Part shown: piece after piece, positions 9,671 through 19,078 of the stretch
Numbering within the stretch: position 1 is the stretch's first letter
Layout of the letters: the number at the start of each line of letters is the position of its first letter
Assembly (NCBI RefSeq): GCF_025751495.1
Contig: NZ_JAOWKZ010000002.1
Location: forward strand, 781,001 to 845,000
Direction: 5' to 3'
Origin: Albidovulum litorale
GTDB taxonomy: Bacteria > Pseudomonadota > Alphaproteobacteria > Rhodobacterales > Rhodobacteraceae
Length of the DNA: 64,000 bases
The notes under the pieces: generated by a model
What the model was told of the DNA's origin: nothing
Database searches by the model: none
The model's input: only the letters and a program-made list of their open reading frames with translations
Program-made: the position numbers and the translations under genes

Positions 9671-11496
9671 CAGAAAGCCTGCCCGATGCCGACATAGAGC
9701 TGTACGCCATCGCCGGTATCGCCGGAAACCGGCAAACCGACATCAAAGCGAATGGGCCCGATCCCGGTATCGTAGCGCAGGCCAAGGCCCGCACCGGAAT
9801 GCCAGCTACCATTACCGCCCCAAAGGCCCTCATCGCTGACAAAGCCGGCATCGTAGAACGCCACTGCACCGATTTTTTCCGTGATGTCGGCCCGCAATTC
9901 GCCGGAAAGCCCGATGAAGCTCAGACCACCGGACTGTACGGTGATGGTGGCCGATTTCGTGACCGGCACACCCAGCGACTGATAGGGCTGACCGCGAACC
10001 GAACCACCACCGCCCGAGAAGAATAGAAACTCAGGCGGGGTGTCGGCCAGATCGGGCCCGGCCAGCGTGCCAAGCTGAAACCGCCCGGCCAGAACGAAAC
10101 GATCCTCGGCTCCAAAGCCACGATAAGCTCGGGCGTCAGTTTTGAACTGGCCGCCCGACCCGGTTCCGTTGAACCCAAGAAACGGCGTGATGTCGGCACG
10201 AAGATAATAACCTTTGCGGGCATCGGTCGGGTTGTCGCGACTGTCCCATGTCAGCGCGGTCGGGAAAGCGAGGACATCGAAGTTTTTTGATCCCGCCGCG
10301 TCTTTTGCCGTCGCATGAATGTAAGACAACCCGGCTTCGGCAAAGAGGCGGTCGTTCAGGTAGCGGGTCAGGCCGAAACTCAGCGAAAAGCTGTCGACGG
10401 ACAGATCGACAATCTCGGTCCGCTCCGCCCGCGCCGCAACGAAGGCATCGGCGTCGGTTACCGGCGTCGCCGGGCGGTCGATCCGAACGCCGAGGCTGTA
10501 GCCCAGATCAGTATCGGTTGCGCCGATCCGCTCCACCGCGCCATCAACGCGCAACCGTTCCGCCCCGCCCAGTAGATTGCGATGAAGCCAGTAGCCCGAA
10601 AGATTCACGCCGTCTGAGGTCGAGGCCTCGATCCCGAATCCGAAGCGGCGCAGCGCTTCTTCGGCAAGGGTGAGATCCACATCGAGCGTGTCGCCGGGGC
10701 CAAGCACCTCGGCCTCTGTCAGTGCCACCGAGCGGAAAACGCCCGTTCGGCGCAGTCGCTTGGCAACGGTTTCAAGCTCTTTCGGATCAAAGACCTCGCC
10801 TGTCGGGAAGCCTGCAATCTTTTCGATCCGGTCAAGCCGCATGCGCTTTTGCCCGGAGACCTGCATCTGCCCAAAGCGCACGCGCGGGCCGGGAGCGAGA
10901 AGAATCTCGGTATCCAGTGTGGCCGTGCGGTGATCGGCGATGATTTTCTGCCCTGAAACCTGCGCCTTTGCGTGACCGATATTCCGCCAGCCTTCGACGC
11001 CAGCCCTCGCTGCGTCGACGATGGCGGTGGAATAGGCAGGTTTGGTGTCGCCATAGGCGGGTGGCAGCTTCGTGCCTTTCGCATAGGGTTTCATCCGCGC
11101 TTTGGCGAAGGTGAAGCGGGTCCCCGGCTGAACCGTCACACGGATCGTGTTGATTGATCTTGGCGCGTCAAGCGGAGCGATGGTTGCAGCTTCTCGCCCA
11201 TCGATCTCGATCCGGATTACGCCGGAATAGTACCCTTCGGCATATAGCGCGCCCAGAAGTCGGCCGTAATCTGCCCGCGCGGCGGCAAAGAGAGATTGCG
11301 CATCGGTAAGCTTGTCACGTTCAGCAAGCTTCAGCAGTGAGGCGTTCTCAAGCGATGACGCGAGCTCTTCAGAACCGCTTGGGACAATAATGGTCAGGGA
11401 ATCGAGGGCGTCGACCGACGCCGGCGTTGCAAGAAACGCCGTACAGCAAAGGGCCAATCCGGCCGCCTTCATCAATCCTGTCGATTCACTCTTCAC
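9670..11496 (-). CDS. tamA: Autotransporter assembly complex outer-membrane protein TamA (Omp85/BamA family)
   Basis: An outer-membrane barrel protein of about 608 residues. After the signal peptide come POTRA domains (ARMKPYAKGTKLPPAYGDTK, then GPRVRFGQMQVSGQKRMRLD and RLRRTGVFRSVALTEAE). The Omp85 16-strand barrel follows, with GGGGSVRGQPYQSLG (the family's VRGY/F-type loop) and the final GLGLRYDTGIGPIRFDVGLP. Start choice: the ORF stays open to 11595, but the GTG at 11496 is preceded by GGGGGG and leaves a good signal peptide; the ATG at 11472 is also possible. It is translated just before tamB, its partner. Confidence 0.9.
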   Translation of the reverse strand: MKSESTGLMKAAGLALCCTAFLATPASVDALDSLTIIVPSGSEELASSLENASLLKLAERDKLTDAQSLFAAARADYGRLLGALYAEGYYSGVIRIEIDGREAATIAPLDAPRSINTIRVTVQPGTRFTFAKARMKPYAKGTKLPPAYGDTKPAYSTAIVDAARAGVEGWRNIGHAKAQVSGQKIIADHRTATLDTEILLAPGPRVRFGQMQVSGQKRMRLDRIEKIAGFPTGEVFDPKELETVAKRLRRTGVFRSVALTEAEVLGPGDTLDVDLTLAEEALRRFGFGIEASTSDGVNLSGYWLHRNLLGGAERLRVDGAVERIGATDTDLGYSLGVRIDRPATPVTDADAFVAARAERTEIVDLSVDSFSLSFGLTRYLNDRLFAEAGLSYIHATAKDAAGSKNFDVLAFPTALTWDSRDNPTDARKGYYLRADITPFLGFNGTGSGGQFKTDARAYRGFGAEDRFVLAGRFQLGTLAGPDLADTPPEFLFFSGGGGSVRGQPYQSLGVPVTKSATITVQSGGLSFIGLSGELRADITEKIGAVAFYDAGFVSDEGLWGGNGSWHSGAGLGLRYDTGIGPIRFDVGLPVSGDTGDGVQLYVGIGQAF

Positions 11497-11614
11497 ACGT
11501 GCCCCCCGGCCGACCCGTCTACTCGGTCCCATTCCTCGCAGCATTCTTCGGCGAATTCCAGCGCTCCGCAGGTCGTCGGGCGTGTTTTGGCGCATGATCT
11601 GCGAAAACGTGAAC

Positions 11615-12649
11615 TCAGTCGCGGTTCAGGGCGGAGGACCACTCTTCCAGAAACCCCCGCCGCTTGATGGCGTCGAGGAAAACCAGAAGTCCGGGATCGA
11701 GCCGCATGGGCCTCAGATGCGGCCCACTGGCAAGCGCGGTTTCGTCGATGGGCGGCAATCCGGCTTCGTCGCGCAGCAGCCCGCGCCCCTCGGCCCCAAG
11801 CAGAAAGTCCAGAAAAGCACCGCCCAGAACCGGATCGCGCGCATTCGACGGGACGAGTCCGGTCCTGAGCAATGTCAAAGTGTGATCTTCAAGCTCGATC
11901 ACCGTTGCATCCTTGTCCCCTGCTAAACGCGGCCCGGCATAAGAGCCCAGAACATTGTAGGCTAGGACGAGCCGTCCCTGTTTCAGATCGGTGATCATCT
12001 CGTTCGACGAGGTGTAAAGCCGGGGGTTAAGACCGCCCATCACCTCGGCGAGCCGCCAGAAACTGTCCGATTGCCGGGCGTCCTGTGTTGCGAACAGATA
12101 TCCTGCACCGGACAGTTCCGGGTTATAGGTGCCAATCCGCCCCTCGAACCATTCGGGGTGGTCGCGCAGTATCTCGATCAGGTCGCGGCGGGTCTGGGGC
12201 GGCGGCAGGCCTTCCAGCCCGCGCCGTGAGGCGATCAGGACGACGTTTTCCTGCGCGAAGGCGAAAAGCCGGTCCTGCCAGTGGGCCCAACCGGGTAGAG
12301 CGGCAGTGGGGCCGGAACGATATGCACTGGCGAAACCGTCGTTGGCCAGTTTCATCTGCAGGTCCATCGCCGATGAGATCACCAGATCGAAAGCCAGGCC
12401 CTCATCATTGATGGCGGCAAAGACTTCCTGCGAATTTGCGACGGTGTAATGAATCGCGACATCCGGATTGCGGTTCTGGAATGCCTCGATCAGCGGCCGC
12501 ATGACGGCGGTGTCCGTAGTAGAAAGTATGACTAGTTCCCGTGAATTGCTTCCGGTAGCTGGAAAAGCGACCTCCTCCTCAACCGTGAACCCCACCGCAA
12601 GCCGGGCAAAGCCAAGGATCAGGCCAAGGGCAAGTAGAGCCGCGCGCAT
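11615..12649 (-). CDS. Periplasmic substrate-binding protein linked to the TctDE-type two-component pair
   Basis: A 344-residue exported binding protein of the iron/putrescine-type (SBP_bac) fold. It has a signal peptide (MRAALLALGLILGFARLAVG), then LVILSTTDTAVMRPLIEAFQ, VFAAINDEGLAFDLVISSAMD, GRIGTYNPELSGAGYLFATQ and GRLVLAYNVLGSYAG. No permease or ATPase gene accompanies it. Its start lies 31 bases inside the end of the sensor kinase gene, so it is the third gene of the regulator-kinase operon. This resembles PgtC of the Salmonella phosphoglycerate system, where a binding protein works with a sensor kinase rather than a transporter. I infer a sensory accessory role. Confidence 0.8.
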   Translation of the reverse strand: MRAALLALGLILGFARLAVGFTVEEEVAFPATGSNSRELVILSTTDTAVMRPLIEAFQNRNPDVAIHYTVANSQEVFAAINDEGLAFDLVISSAMDLQMKLANDGFASAYRSGPTAALPGWAHWQDRLFAFAQENVVLIASRRGLEGLPPPQTRRDLIEILRDHPEWFEGRIGTYNPELSGAGYLFATQDARQSDSFWRLAEVMGGLNPRLYTSSNEMITDLKQGRLVLAYNVLGSYAGPRLAGDKDATVIELEDHTLTLLRTGLVPSNARDPVLGGAFLDFLLGAEGRGLLRDEAGLPPIDETALASGPHLRPMRLDPGLLVFLDAIKRRGFLEEWSSALNRD

Positions 12650-13986
12650 GTGCCGCCTCCTTCCCGTTCGGTTAGTTCGAACCGCCCGCCATGAGCGGCG
12701 GCAACTTCGGCGACGATAGTCAAGCCGAGACCGGAACCGATCACGTCGCCGGCATTCTCGCCGCGTGCGAATCGCTTCGTCAGTCGACCCTGTTGTTGCC
12801 CCGACAGGCCCCGACCACGATCCGCAACCTCAATCCGGGCAGCGTTGTCGTTTGTCAGCACCAGATCAATCGTGGTTTCCGGCAGCGAATACTTGATCGC
12901 GTTGTCTAAAAGGTTTCGCAAGGCTGCCTCGATCAACGCGCGGTCGCCCTGCACGGTAACGGGTTCCGTTTTAACCGAGATGGTCAGGTCCTTCAGTTCC
13001 GCCGTCGGACCAAATGCTTCTGCTTGCGCAGCGACCAGCTTTGTCAGATCGACCGGTTCGTCCGCCAGCCGGTCTGATCTGGCAACGACGGTCGCGTGGT
13101 CCAAAAGCTGCCCGGCGGAGCGGCTGCTTTCCTCAACCGCCCGGATGACAGCGCGCAATGTCTCGCGCATCTCTTCGGATTTGCTTTGCCGCATGGCAAT
13201 TTCCGCTCGCGCCCGCACCGTCGCCAGAGGTGTACGAATGTGATGCGCGGCCTCGGCGATAAAGGTCTCGGTCCGCGAAATCGCCCCGCGCAGCCTTGCG
13301 ATAAAGCCGTTCAGCGCGGTGATCAGCGGCCTCAGTTCGACCGGAGTCGGATGATCGACCGCGCGCAAATCATGCGGCCCGCGCCGCCCGACGGCATCGG
13401 CCAGCCGGTTGATCGGGCCGAGCACATTGCCCGCAGTCAACAGCGACAAAGCCGCCGCCAGAACGAAAGACCCAAGCCCGATGGCGGCGGCGCGTTGGGC
13501 GACGCGTTGGGCGATGGCCTCCTGCCCCTGTCGCGTCTGGGCGACCATGACCAGAACCGGCACCGGTTTTCGCGCGACCAGCACCATGCGCGCGACCGCG
13601 GCGATCCGCACCTCGGTATCGCGATAGGCAGAGGTGTAAAAGACGGGCGTGACAGCAGCCCCGGCTTCGGGTGGCGGTGGCAGGTCGGAATAACCTGTGA
13701 GCGTCTCGCCACCTGCGTCGATACGGTAGAACACCCGATCGGCGCTGATCGAGCCGAGGATCGAAAACGCCTCATAAGGCAGATCGACGCTGACCCCCTC
13801 ATCTCCACCCTGCAGGCTTTCTGCAATAGCGAGCGTCGCGGCCCCAAGCACCCCATCCTGCGTGGCCTCGGCTGCCTGATCGGCAACGGTGCGTACGGTG
13901 AAATAAAGCACGATGGCCAGAACCGCCGCGATGCCGAGAAGCATCAGAACCAGCCGGAGCCGGAGCGATATCGGCCTGCGGATCAT
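12619..13986 (-). CDS. Sensor histidine kinase, TctE type
   Basis: A 455-residue inner-membrane kinase. Transmembrane helix 1 lies near residues 12-32, and a periplasmic domain of the 2CSK_N/TctE type covers about 33-165. TM2 is near 168-190, followed by a HAMP-like linker (GPINRLADAVGRRG). The dimerisation H-box is FIAEAAHHIRTPLATVRARA. The catalytic domain has the N box (LRNLLDNAIKYS), G1 (EVADRGRGLSG) and G2 (GSGLGLTIVAEVA). It phosphorylates the regulator encoded just upstream, with a 4-base overlap. The divergent tripartite tricarboxylate transporter is the likely target, as in tctDE/tctCBA loci. Confidence 0.92.
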   Translation of the reverse strand: MIRRPISLRLRLVLMLLGIAAVLAIVLYFTVRTVADQAAEATQDGVLGAATLAIAESLQGGDEGVSVDLPYEAFSILGSISADRVFYRIDAGGETLTGYSDLPPPPEAGAAVTPVFYTSAYRDTEVRIAAVARMVLVARKPVPVLVMVAQTRQGQEAIAQRVAQRAAAIGLGSFVLAAALSLLTAGNVLGPINRLADAVGRRGPHDLRAVDHPTPVELRPLITALNGFIARLRGAISRTETFIAEAAHHIRTPLATVRARAEIAMRQSKSEEMRETLRAVIRAVEESSRSAGQLLDHATVVARSDRLADEPVDLTKLVAAQAEAFGPTAELKDLTISVKTEPVTVQGDRALIEAALRNLLDNAIKYSLPETTIDLVLTNDNAARIEVADRGRGLSGQQQGRLTKRFARGENAGDVIGSGLGLTIVAEVAAAHGGRFELTEREGGGTCARLYLPLA

Positions 13987-14648
13987 TCCGCCGTCAGCCT
14001 GTAACCAAGGCCGCGTACAGTTTCGATCTTCGCGCCCGAGCCCTCCAGTTTCTTGCGCAATCGCGCCACATAGACCTCGATCGCATTGTCGGTGACGCTT
14101 TCGGCATATGAAAATAGCCGGTCACATATCTGCGTCTTAGAAAATATGCGTTCAGGCGCCGCGAGCAGAATCTCCAAAAGGCGCAACTCGCGATTCCGCA
14201 ACTCGCGCATCTCGCCGCCGACAGAGACACTGGCATTCAGCGGGTTGAAGGTCATGCCCGCGAAATGCTGAACCGTCTGCAGGGCACTCCCGCGCCGCCG
14301 CAAGACCGCACGGCAGCGGGCCTCCAACTCAGCGAAGTCAAAGGGCTTTGTCACGTAGTCATCGGCACCAAGGTCCAACACGTCGACGCGGTCCGAAACC
14401 GCGGCGCGTGCGGTCATCACGATGATCGGGGTATCGCGACCACTGCGGCGTTCCTGTCGGAGGAAGTCGCGCCCATCGCCATCGGGAAGTGAGATATCCA
14501 GGAGGATCAAGTCATATTGTGCGGCCGCAAGGCAGTCCTCTGCCTCGGCTAGTGACGCGGCCGGGTCGACGGCATGACCATCCAACCGCAGTCGTTCGGC
14601 CACGGATTGCGCAAGGTCTGGGTTGTCCTCCACCAATAGAAATCGCAC
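13983..14648 (-). CDS. Response regulator, OmpR/TctD type
   Basis: A 221-residue regulator. The receiver domain starts RFLLVEDNPD, the phospho-acceptor Asp is in LILLDISLPDGDG, and Thr/Lys sit in IIVMTARAAV and DYVTKPFDFAEL. The C-terminal OmpR winged helix has LRNRELRLLEILLAAPERI and NAIEVYVARLRKKLE. I prefer the GTG start at 14648, which has GAGGAAAG at proper spacing; the ATG at 14666 adds six residues and has no ribosome site. It is first in the leftward operon with the kinase and binding protein. It is divergent from the TctCBA operon across ~125 bases, where it presumably binds. Confidence 0.92.
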   Translation of the reverse strand: MRFLLVEDNPDLAQSVAERLRLDGHAVDPAASLAEAEDCLAAAQYDLILLDISLPDGDGRDFLRQERRSGRDTPIIVMTARAAVSDRVDVLDLGADDYVTKPFDFAELEARCRAVLRRRGSALQTVQHFAGMTFNPLNASVSVGGEMRELRNRELRLLEILLAAPERIFSKTQICDRLFSYAESVTDNAIEVYVARLRKKLEGSGAKIETVRGLGYRLTAE

Positions 14649-14772
14649 TTTCTTTCCTCGATACATGACAGGTTCTTGTCAGCTTCCCGGCGAATCGTGG
14701 GTTTTGCAAGGGGATGGGTGCAGCGGCTTTCGCGTGCCTGCCCGGCAAGAAAAGAACGTCTGGGAGGACAGA

Positions 14773-15741
14773 ATGAAATTCACGACCCTGAAGGCGCTGG
14801 GCACCAGCGCCGCGATCAGCCTTATGGCGGCTTCTTCGGTCTGGGCAGCGGAATGCATCGCACCGGCCAACCCCGGCGGCGGCTGGGACTTCACCTGCCG
14901 CCAGATCGGCAAGATCCTTTACGATATCGGTCAGGTCGATGCGCCCGTACAGGTTACAAACATGGCTGGTGCCGGTGGTGGCCTTGCCTATTCCACAGTT
15001 GTGGCTGAGCGGAACACCGACCCCGAACTGATCGTCGCAGCCTCGTCTGCCACCACGACGCGCCTCGCGCAGAAGGCTTACGGAGACGCGACCGCCGATC
15101 AGGTTCGTTTCGTCGGCGCAATCGGCGCTGATCCCGGTGTCATCGTCGTGGCTGCTGACAGCCCGTTTCAGTCGCTCTCGGACATGGTCGAGGCGATCAA
15201 GGCTGATCCGTCCTCAGTCGCTTTTGCCGGCGGTTCCGCGGCAGGCGGCTTTGATCATATGAAGCCGCTGCAGGTGCTGAAAGCCGCTGGCTTCGATGAC
15301 ATCACCTCGGTCAAATACATCGGTGTTGATGGTGGTGCGGATGCGATCACCCAGACCGTGGGTGGCTTTACCCAGGCGATGACCGGCGACATGTCGGAAA
15401 TCGTGGGCTTCATCAAGTCGGGCGAAGTGCGCGCGCTGGCCGTTCTGACCGAAGAGCGTGTGCCGGGGTTCGAGGATATCCCGACCGCCAAGGAACAGGG
15501 TTTTGACGTTGTCGCCGTGAACTGGCGGGGGCTTTATGTGCCGGGCGGCATTTCCGACGAAGATTTCCAGAAATGGGCCGACCGGCTGCAGGCCGTGGCC
15601 GACAGCGCCGAATGGAAGCAGGCCATGGCCGATAACGGTCTCGCCCCCTTCACCAAGGTCGGTGGTGACTTCCAGTCCTGGATCGACGGCGTTGTCGCCC
15701 AGACCGAGGAACTCAGCCGCGAAATCGGTGTGATCCAGTGA
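14773..15741 (+). CDS. Tripartite tricarboxylate transporter substrate-binding protein (TctC family)
   Basis: A 322-residue periplasmic binding protein of the Bug/TctC family. The start at 14773 follows a GGGAGGACAGA ribosome site, and the signal peptide ends ...AASSVWA. Family landmarks are the N-terminal PANPGGGWDFTCRQIGKILY loop, NMAGAGGGLAYSTV, the GGSAAGGFDH ligand loop, GAIGADPGVIVVAADSPFQS and ALAVLTEERVPGFEDIPTAKE. It captures a carboxylate ligand and delivers it to the TctA/TctB membrane complex. It is first in a tightly overlapping operon (GTGA with tctB). The ligand could be citrate or another organic acid and cannot be told from sequence. Confidence 0.93.
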   Translation: MKFTTLKALGTSAAISLMAASSVWAAECIAPANPGGGWDFTCRQIGKILYDIGQVDAPVQVTNMAGAGGGLAYSTVVAERNTDPELIVAASSATTTRLAQKAYGDATADQVRFVGAIGADPGVIVVAADSPFQSLSDMVEAIKADPSSVAFAGGSAAGGFDHMKPLQVLKAAGFDDITSVKYIGVDGGADAITQTVGGFTQAMTGDMSEIVGFIKSGEVRALAVLTEERVPGFEDIPTAKEQGFDVVAVNWRGLYVPGGISDEDFQKWADRLQAVADSAEWKQAMADNGLAPFTKVGGDFQSWIDGVVAQTEELSREIGVIQ

Positions 15742-16181
15742 TCCGTACCGACCGCGTCTTCGGGCTGGTCGTGATCCTTGTGGCGCTCACGTATATCGTG
15801 AGCGCCTACAACCTGCCGCCCGGCAACCTCTTCGACAAGCTGGGGCCCAAGGCATTCCCGACCATCATCGGTATTGGCATGATCGTCTGCGCTGGCTTTC
15901 TCGTGCTGCGACCGGATGAGGAGCCTGAATGGCCGCCCCGCCCGACACTTCTGGCGCTGGGTTTCGCGACGCTCGTGCTTGTCGCCTATGCCTATGCATT
16001 GAAACCGATGGGCTTTCTGGTGCCCACGGCCATCGCAGCCGGTGTGCTCAGCTATCAGATCACGCCACACCGTAGGGCCGCTGTTCTCGTGGGTATCGGC
16101 CTCTCGATCGGCCTTTTCGTGATCTTCAAATACGCGCTCGGCCTTTCGCTCTTCGCCTTTCCCCGGTCTCTTACGGGCTGA
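15738..16181 (+). CDS. Tripartite tricarboxylate transporter small membrane subunit (TctB family)
   Basis: A 147-residue protein with four hydrophobic helices, as expected for TctB: helix 1 GLVVILVALTYIVSAYNLPPG, helix 2 FPTIIGIGMIVCAGFLVLR, helix 3 ALGFATLVLVAYAYAL, and helix 4 with the end GIGLSIGLFVIFKYALGLSL. It starts with GTG overlapping the tctC stop and is followed by tctA after 12 bases. TctB partners TctA in the cation-coupled secondary transporter. Confidence 0.9.
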   Translation: MIRTDRVFGLVVILVALTYIVSAYNLPPGNLFDKLGPKAFPTIIGIGMIVCAGFLVLRPDEEPEWPPRPTLLALGFATLVLVAYAYALKPMGFLVPTAIAAGVLSYQITPHRRAAVLVGIGLSIGLFVIFKYALGLSLFAFPRSLTG

Positions 16182-16193
16182 CAGGAGCCTTTC

Positions 16194-17714
16194 ATGGATA
16201 TCTTCGCCAATCTCGCGCTCGGGTTTTCCGTCGCGCTGTCGCCCTGGACGCTGACGCTTGCCGTGATCGGCTGCTTTCTGGGCACGATCATCGGTGCGCT
16301 GCCGGGGCTCGGGCCCTCGAACGGGGTCGCGATCCTCATTCCGATCACGTTTACTCTGGGGTTGGACGCAACGGCAGCCTTGGTCCTGCTGACCTCGGTC
16401 TATTACGGCGCGATGTATGGTGGGCGGATATCCTCGATCCTTCTGAACATCCCCGGCGACGAACCGGCGATGATGACCACGCTCGACGGTTATCCCATGG
16501 CCAAACAAGGCCGGGCGGGCGAAGCGCTGGTGATCTCGGGGGTCGCCTCCTTCGTTGGCGCTCTTCTTGCCACCATCGCGCTGGCTCTGGTCGCGCCCTA
16601 TCTTGCGCGCATCGCCTACAAGTTCGGCCCGGCGGAGTACTTCGCGCTTTATGTTCTGGCCTTCGCCACGCTCGGCGGCATGGCCTCCCGAAATCAGGCC
16701 AAAGCCGGGTTGGCTGCGCTGATCGGCCTTGCCATCGCGACCATCGGACTTGACAACAATGCAGGCTTCGACCGCTTCACCGGTGGCAACCTGCACCTGA
16801 GCGACGGAGTTGACTTCCTCGTCGCCATCGTCGGCCTGTTTGCCGTGGCAGAAGTGTTTTTCTTCATCGAAACCCACGGCCGTGACAGTGCGGTCGGCGT
16901 GAAGCTGGAGCGTGTCGTCGTGCCCTGGGCCGAGATGTGGTCGACCCGCTGGACCATGCTGCGCTCTTCCGCCGTGGGGTTCATTGCGGGCGTGCTGCCG
17001 GGCGCGGGCGCCTCGCTTGGTTCATTCCTGACCTATATGATGGAAAAGGGCATCGCGGGTGAAAAAGGCGGGTTTGGAACCGGCGTCGCCAAGGGCGTTG
17101 CCGCTCCCGAGGCCGGGAACAACGCTGCAGCCGGTGGCGCGCTGGTGCCGATGCTGACGCTGGGCGTTCCAGGTTCGGGCACCACGGCTGTACTGCTCGC
17201 GGTCCTCATGACGCTCAACATCACACCTGGTCCGACACTTTTCGCCGACCGGCCAGAAGTTGTGTGGGGCCTGATCGCTTCGCTTCTGATCGCCAACTTC
17301 GTTCTCCTGCTGATGAACGTGCCGCTGGTCAGGGTCTTTGTGAAGGTGCTGATGGTGCCGCCCGCCCTGCTTCTGCCAGGCGTCACGATGATCTCCTTCG
17401 TCGGCATCTACTCGCTTTCGGGCAGCTATTTCGACCTTGTCCTGATGATCCTCTTCGGTGTCATGGGCTATGCGTTCCGCAAGATGGATATTCCCACGGT
17501 GCCGGTGATCCTCGGCATCCTTCTGGGCTACCAGATGGAAAACAACCTGCGCCATGCGATGACGCTTTCGGGCGGTGAATGGACCTATCTTTTCTCCTCG
17601 CCCATCGCCATCGGCCTCTGGCTCTTCGCGGTCGCCGGATTCGTCGCGCCGATCTTCCTGCGGGGCATGTTGCGCCGTCCGCAGGTGGCCGAGGCTGATA
17701 AGGTCATCGACTGA
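16194..17714 (+). CDS. Tripartite tricarboxylate transporter large permease (TctA family)
   Basis: A 506-residue permease with about 11-12 transmembrane segments. TctA signatures are FLGTIIGALPGLGPSNGVAI, SVYYGAMYGGRISSILLNIPG, MMTTLDGYPMAKQGRAGEAL, AGVLPGAGASLGSFLTYMME, and VPMLTLGVPGSGTTAVLLAV with its repeated GxPG loops. A good ribosome site (AGGAG) precedes the ATG. The last base of its stop codon is the first base of the next gene (TGATG), so the AtuA-like protein is translationally coupled to the transporter. Confidence 0.94.
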   Translation: MDIFANLALGFSVALSPWTLTLAVIGCFLGTIIGALPGLGPSNGVAILIPITFTLGLDATAALVLLTSVYYGAMYGGRISSILLNIPGDEPAMMTTLDGYPMAKQGRAGEALVISGVASFVGALLATIALALVAPYLARIAYKFGPAEYFALYVLAFATLGGMASRNQAKAGLAALIGLAIATIGLDNNAGFDRFTGGNLHLSDGVDFLVAIVGLFAVAEVFFFIETHGRDSAVGVKLERVVVPWAEMWSTRWTMLRSSAVGFIAGVLPGAGASLGSFLTYMMEKGIAGEKGGFGTGVAKGVAAPEAGNNAAAGGALVPMLTLGVPGSGTTAVLLAVLMTLNITPGPTLFADRPEVVWGLIASLLIANFVLLLMNVPLVRVFVKVLMVPPALLLPGVTMISFVGIYSLSGSYFDLVLMILFGVMGYAFRKMDIPTVPVILGILLGYQMENNLRHAMTLSGGEWTYLFSSPIAIGLWLFAVAGFVAPIFLRGMLRRPQVAEADKVID

Positions 17715-19078
17715 TGGGACGGACACGGGTCCTGATCCCGACCGGGGCGCTGGGCGTCGCCTACGACCGTGACGCACTCGCGCGCGGGGTAGCCGCCCGG
17801 CCCGACGTCATCGCCGTCGATGGCGGATCGACAGACAGCGGCCCCGCCTATCTCGGGCGGGGCGTTTCCAAATACTCACGCTCTACGACCAAGGCCGAGT
17901 GGCGCGATCTGATGCTGGCCCGGGATAAGGCAGGCGTCCCGCTGGTGATCGGCACGGCGGGCACCTGCGGCACGGATGCGACGGTCGACTGGCTTTACGA
18001 GATTACCTGTGAACTTGCGGCGGAACTGGGGCAGATACTCACCGTAACCAGAGTCTATTCTGGCCAAAAACCCTCCGATATTGCCGCCGCGCTCGCAGCG
18101 GGCGGCATCACCGCCCTGCCCGCCGCGCCAGAAGTCGATGTGGACCTCATCCAATCCTGCACCAACATCGTCGCCCTTGCCGGGGCTGAGCAGGTCGCGG
18201 CGGCCCTGAACACCGGCGCCGACATCGTGATCGCCGGTCGCACCACCGACACCGCGATCATCGCTGCGCTGCCGATCCAACACGGTTGTCATCCCGGCGC
18301 TGCCTGGCACGGGGCAAAGATCGGCGAATGCGGCGCGCTGGCGACGACGAACCCGGCATCCGGCGTGATCCAGATCGATTTCGATGCGGCGGGGTTCACG
18401 ATGGAGCCTCTGGCGCCGTCCGCCCGCGCCACTCCCTACACCGTCTCTGCCCATATGCTCTATGAAAATACCGACCCGTTCCTGCTGTACGAACCGGGCG
18501 GTATCCTGGACGTGACCGGCGCGACCTATACCGCGCTCGATGACCGCCGGGTCCGGGTCGAGGGGTCGGTCTGGCGCCCCGGACCCTACACGGTGAAACT
18601 CGAAGGCGCGCGGATCGCCGGCTACCAGACTGTGAGCCTCACCCTGCTTCGCGACCGTCACTATGTCGCGAATGCCCGTGGCTGGGCCGGCGAAGTCGCC
18701 GCGAAGGCGCGCAGCGATGTCTCCGCCCGGATGGACCTGAGCGATGGCCAGTTCGACATCGAGTTACGCCTTATCGGGGTCGACGCCACGCTCGGTCCGC
18801 TTGAAAAAGGCGCGCCGCCGCCTGCGGAGGTCGGCGTCCTCGCCATAGCCACCGCGCCGACCGAAGCGCAGGCAGCCGAGATCGGCAAGATCCTGAACCC
18901 CTACCTCCTTCACCATGCGCTAACTGAAGACGAACCGATGCCGACCTTCGCCTTCCCGTTCTCTCCCGCCGAAATGCCGCGAGGTGCACTTTACGAATTC
19001 TGCCTGCATCACGTTCTGTCCCTCGACGACCCGATGTCGGCCTTCCGCCTTGTCACGAATGAGGTCGGCCATGGCTGA
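17714..19078 (+). CDS. AtuA-like protein (DUF1446 family)
   Basis: A 454-residue cytosolic protein of the AtuA/DUF1446 family. Visible landmarks are VLIPTGALGVAYDRDALARG, DVIAVDGGSTDSGPAYLGRG, GTAGTCGTDATVDW, ADIVIAGRTTDTAIIAALPI, WHGAKIGECGALATTNP and LLYEPGGILDVTGATY. The family is named after an acyclic-terpene-utilisation gene of Pseudomonas, but its reaction is not established. Coupling to TctA and to a DUF4387 gene suggests it acts on the imported acid or its CoA ester; this is inference. Confidence 0.82.
   Translation: MGRTRVLIPTGALGVAYDRDALARGVAARPDVIAVDGGSTDSGPAYLGRGVSKYSRSTTKAEWRDLMLARDKAGVPLVIGTAGTCGTDATVDWLYEITCELAAELGQILTVTRVYSGQKPSDIAAALAAGGITALPAAPEVDVDLIQSCTNIVALAGAEQVAAALNTGADIVIAGRTTDTAIIAALPIQHGCHPGAAWHGAKIGECGALATTNPASGVIQIDFDAAGFTMEPLAPSARATPYTVSAHMLYENTDPFLLYEPGGILDVTGATYTALDDRRVRVEGSVWRPGPYTVKLEGARIAGYQTVSLTLLRDRHYVANARGWAGEVAAKARSDVSARMDLSDGQFDIELRLIGVDATLGPLEKGAPPPAEVGVLAIATAPTEAQAAEIGKILNPYLLHHALTEDEPMPTFAFPFSPAEMPRGALYEFCLHHVLSLDDPMSAFRLVTNEVGHG

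Noticed and set aside
15534..16877. Minus-strand ORF of 447 residues
   Set aside because: Lies across tctC, tctB and tctA; rich in Arg, Gly and Glu as expected from an antisense frame.
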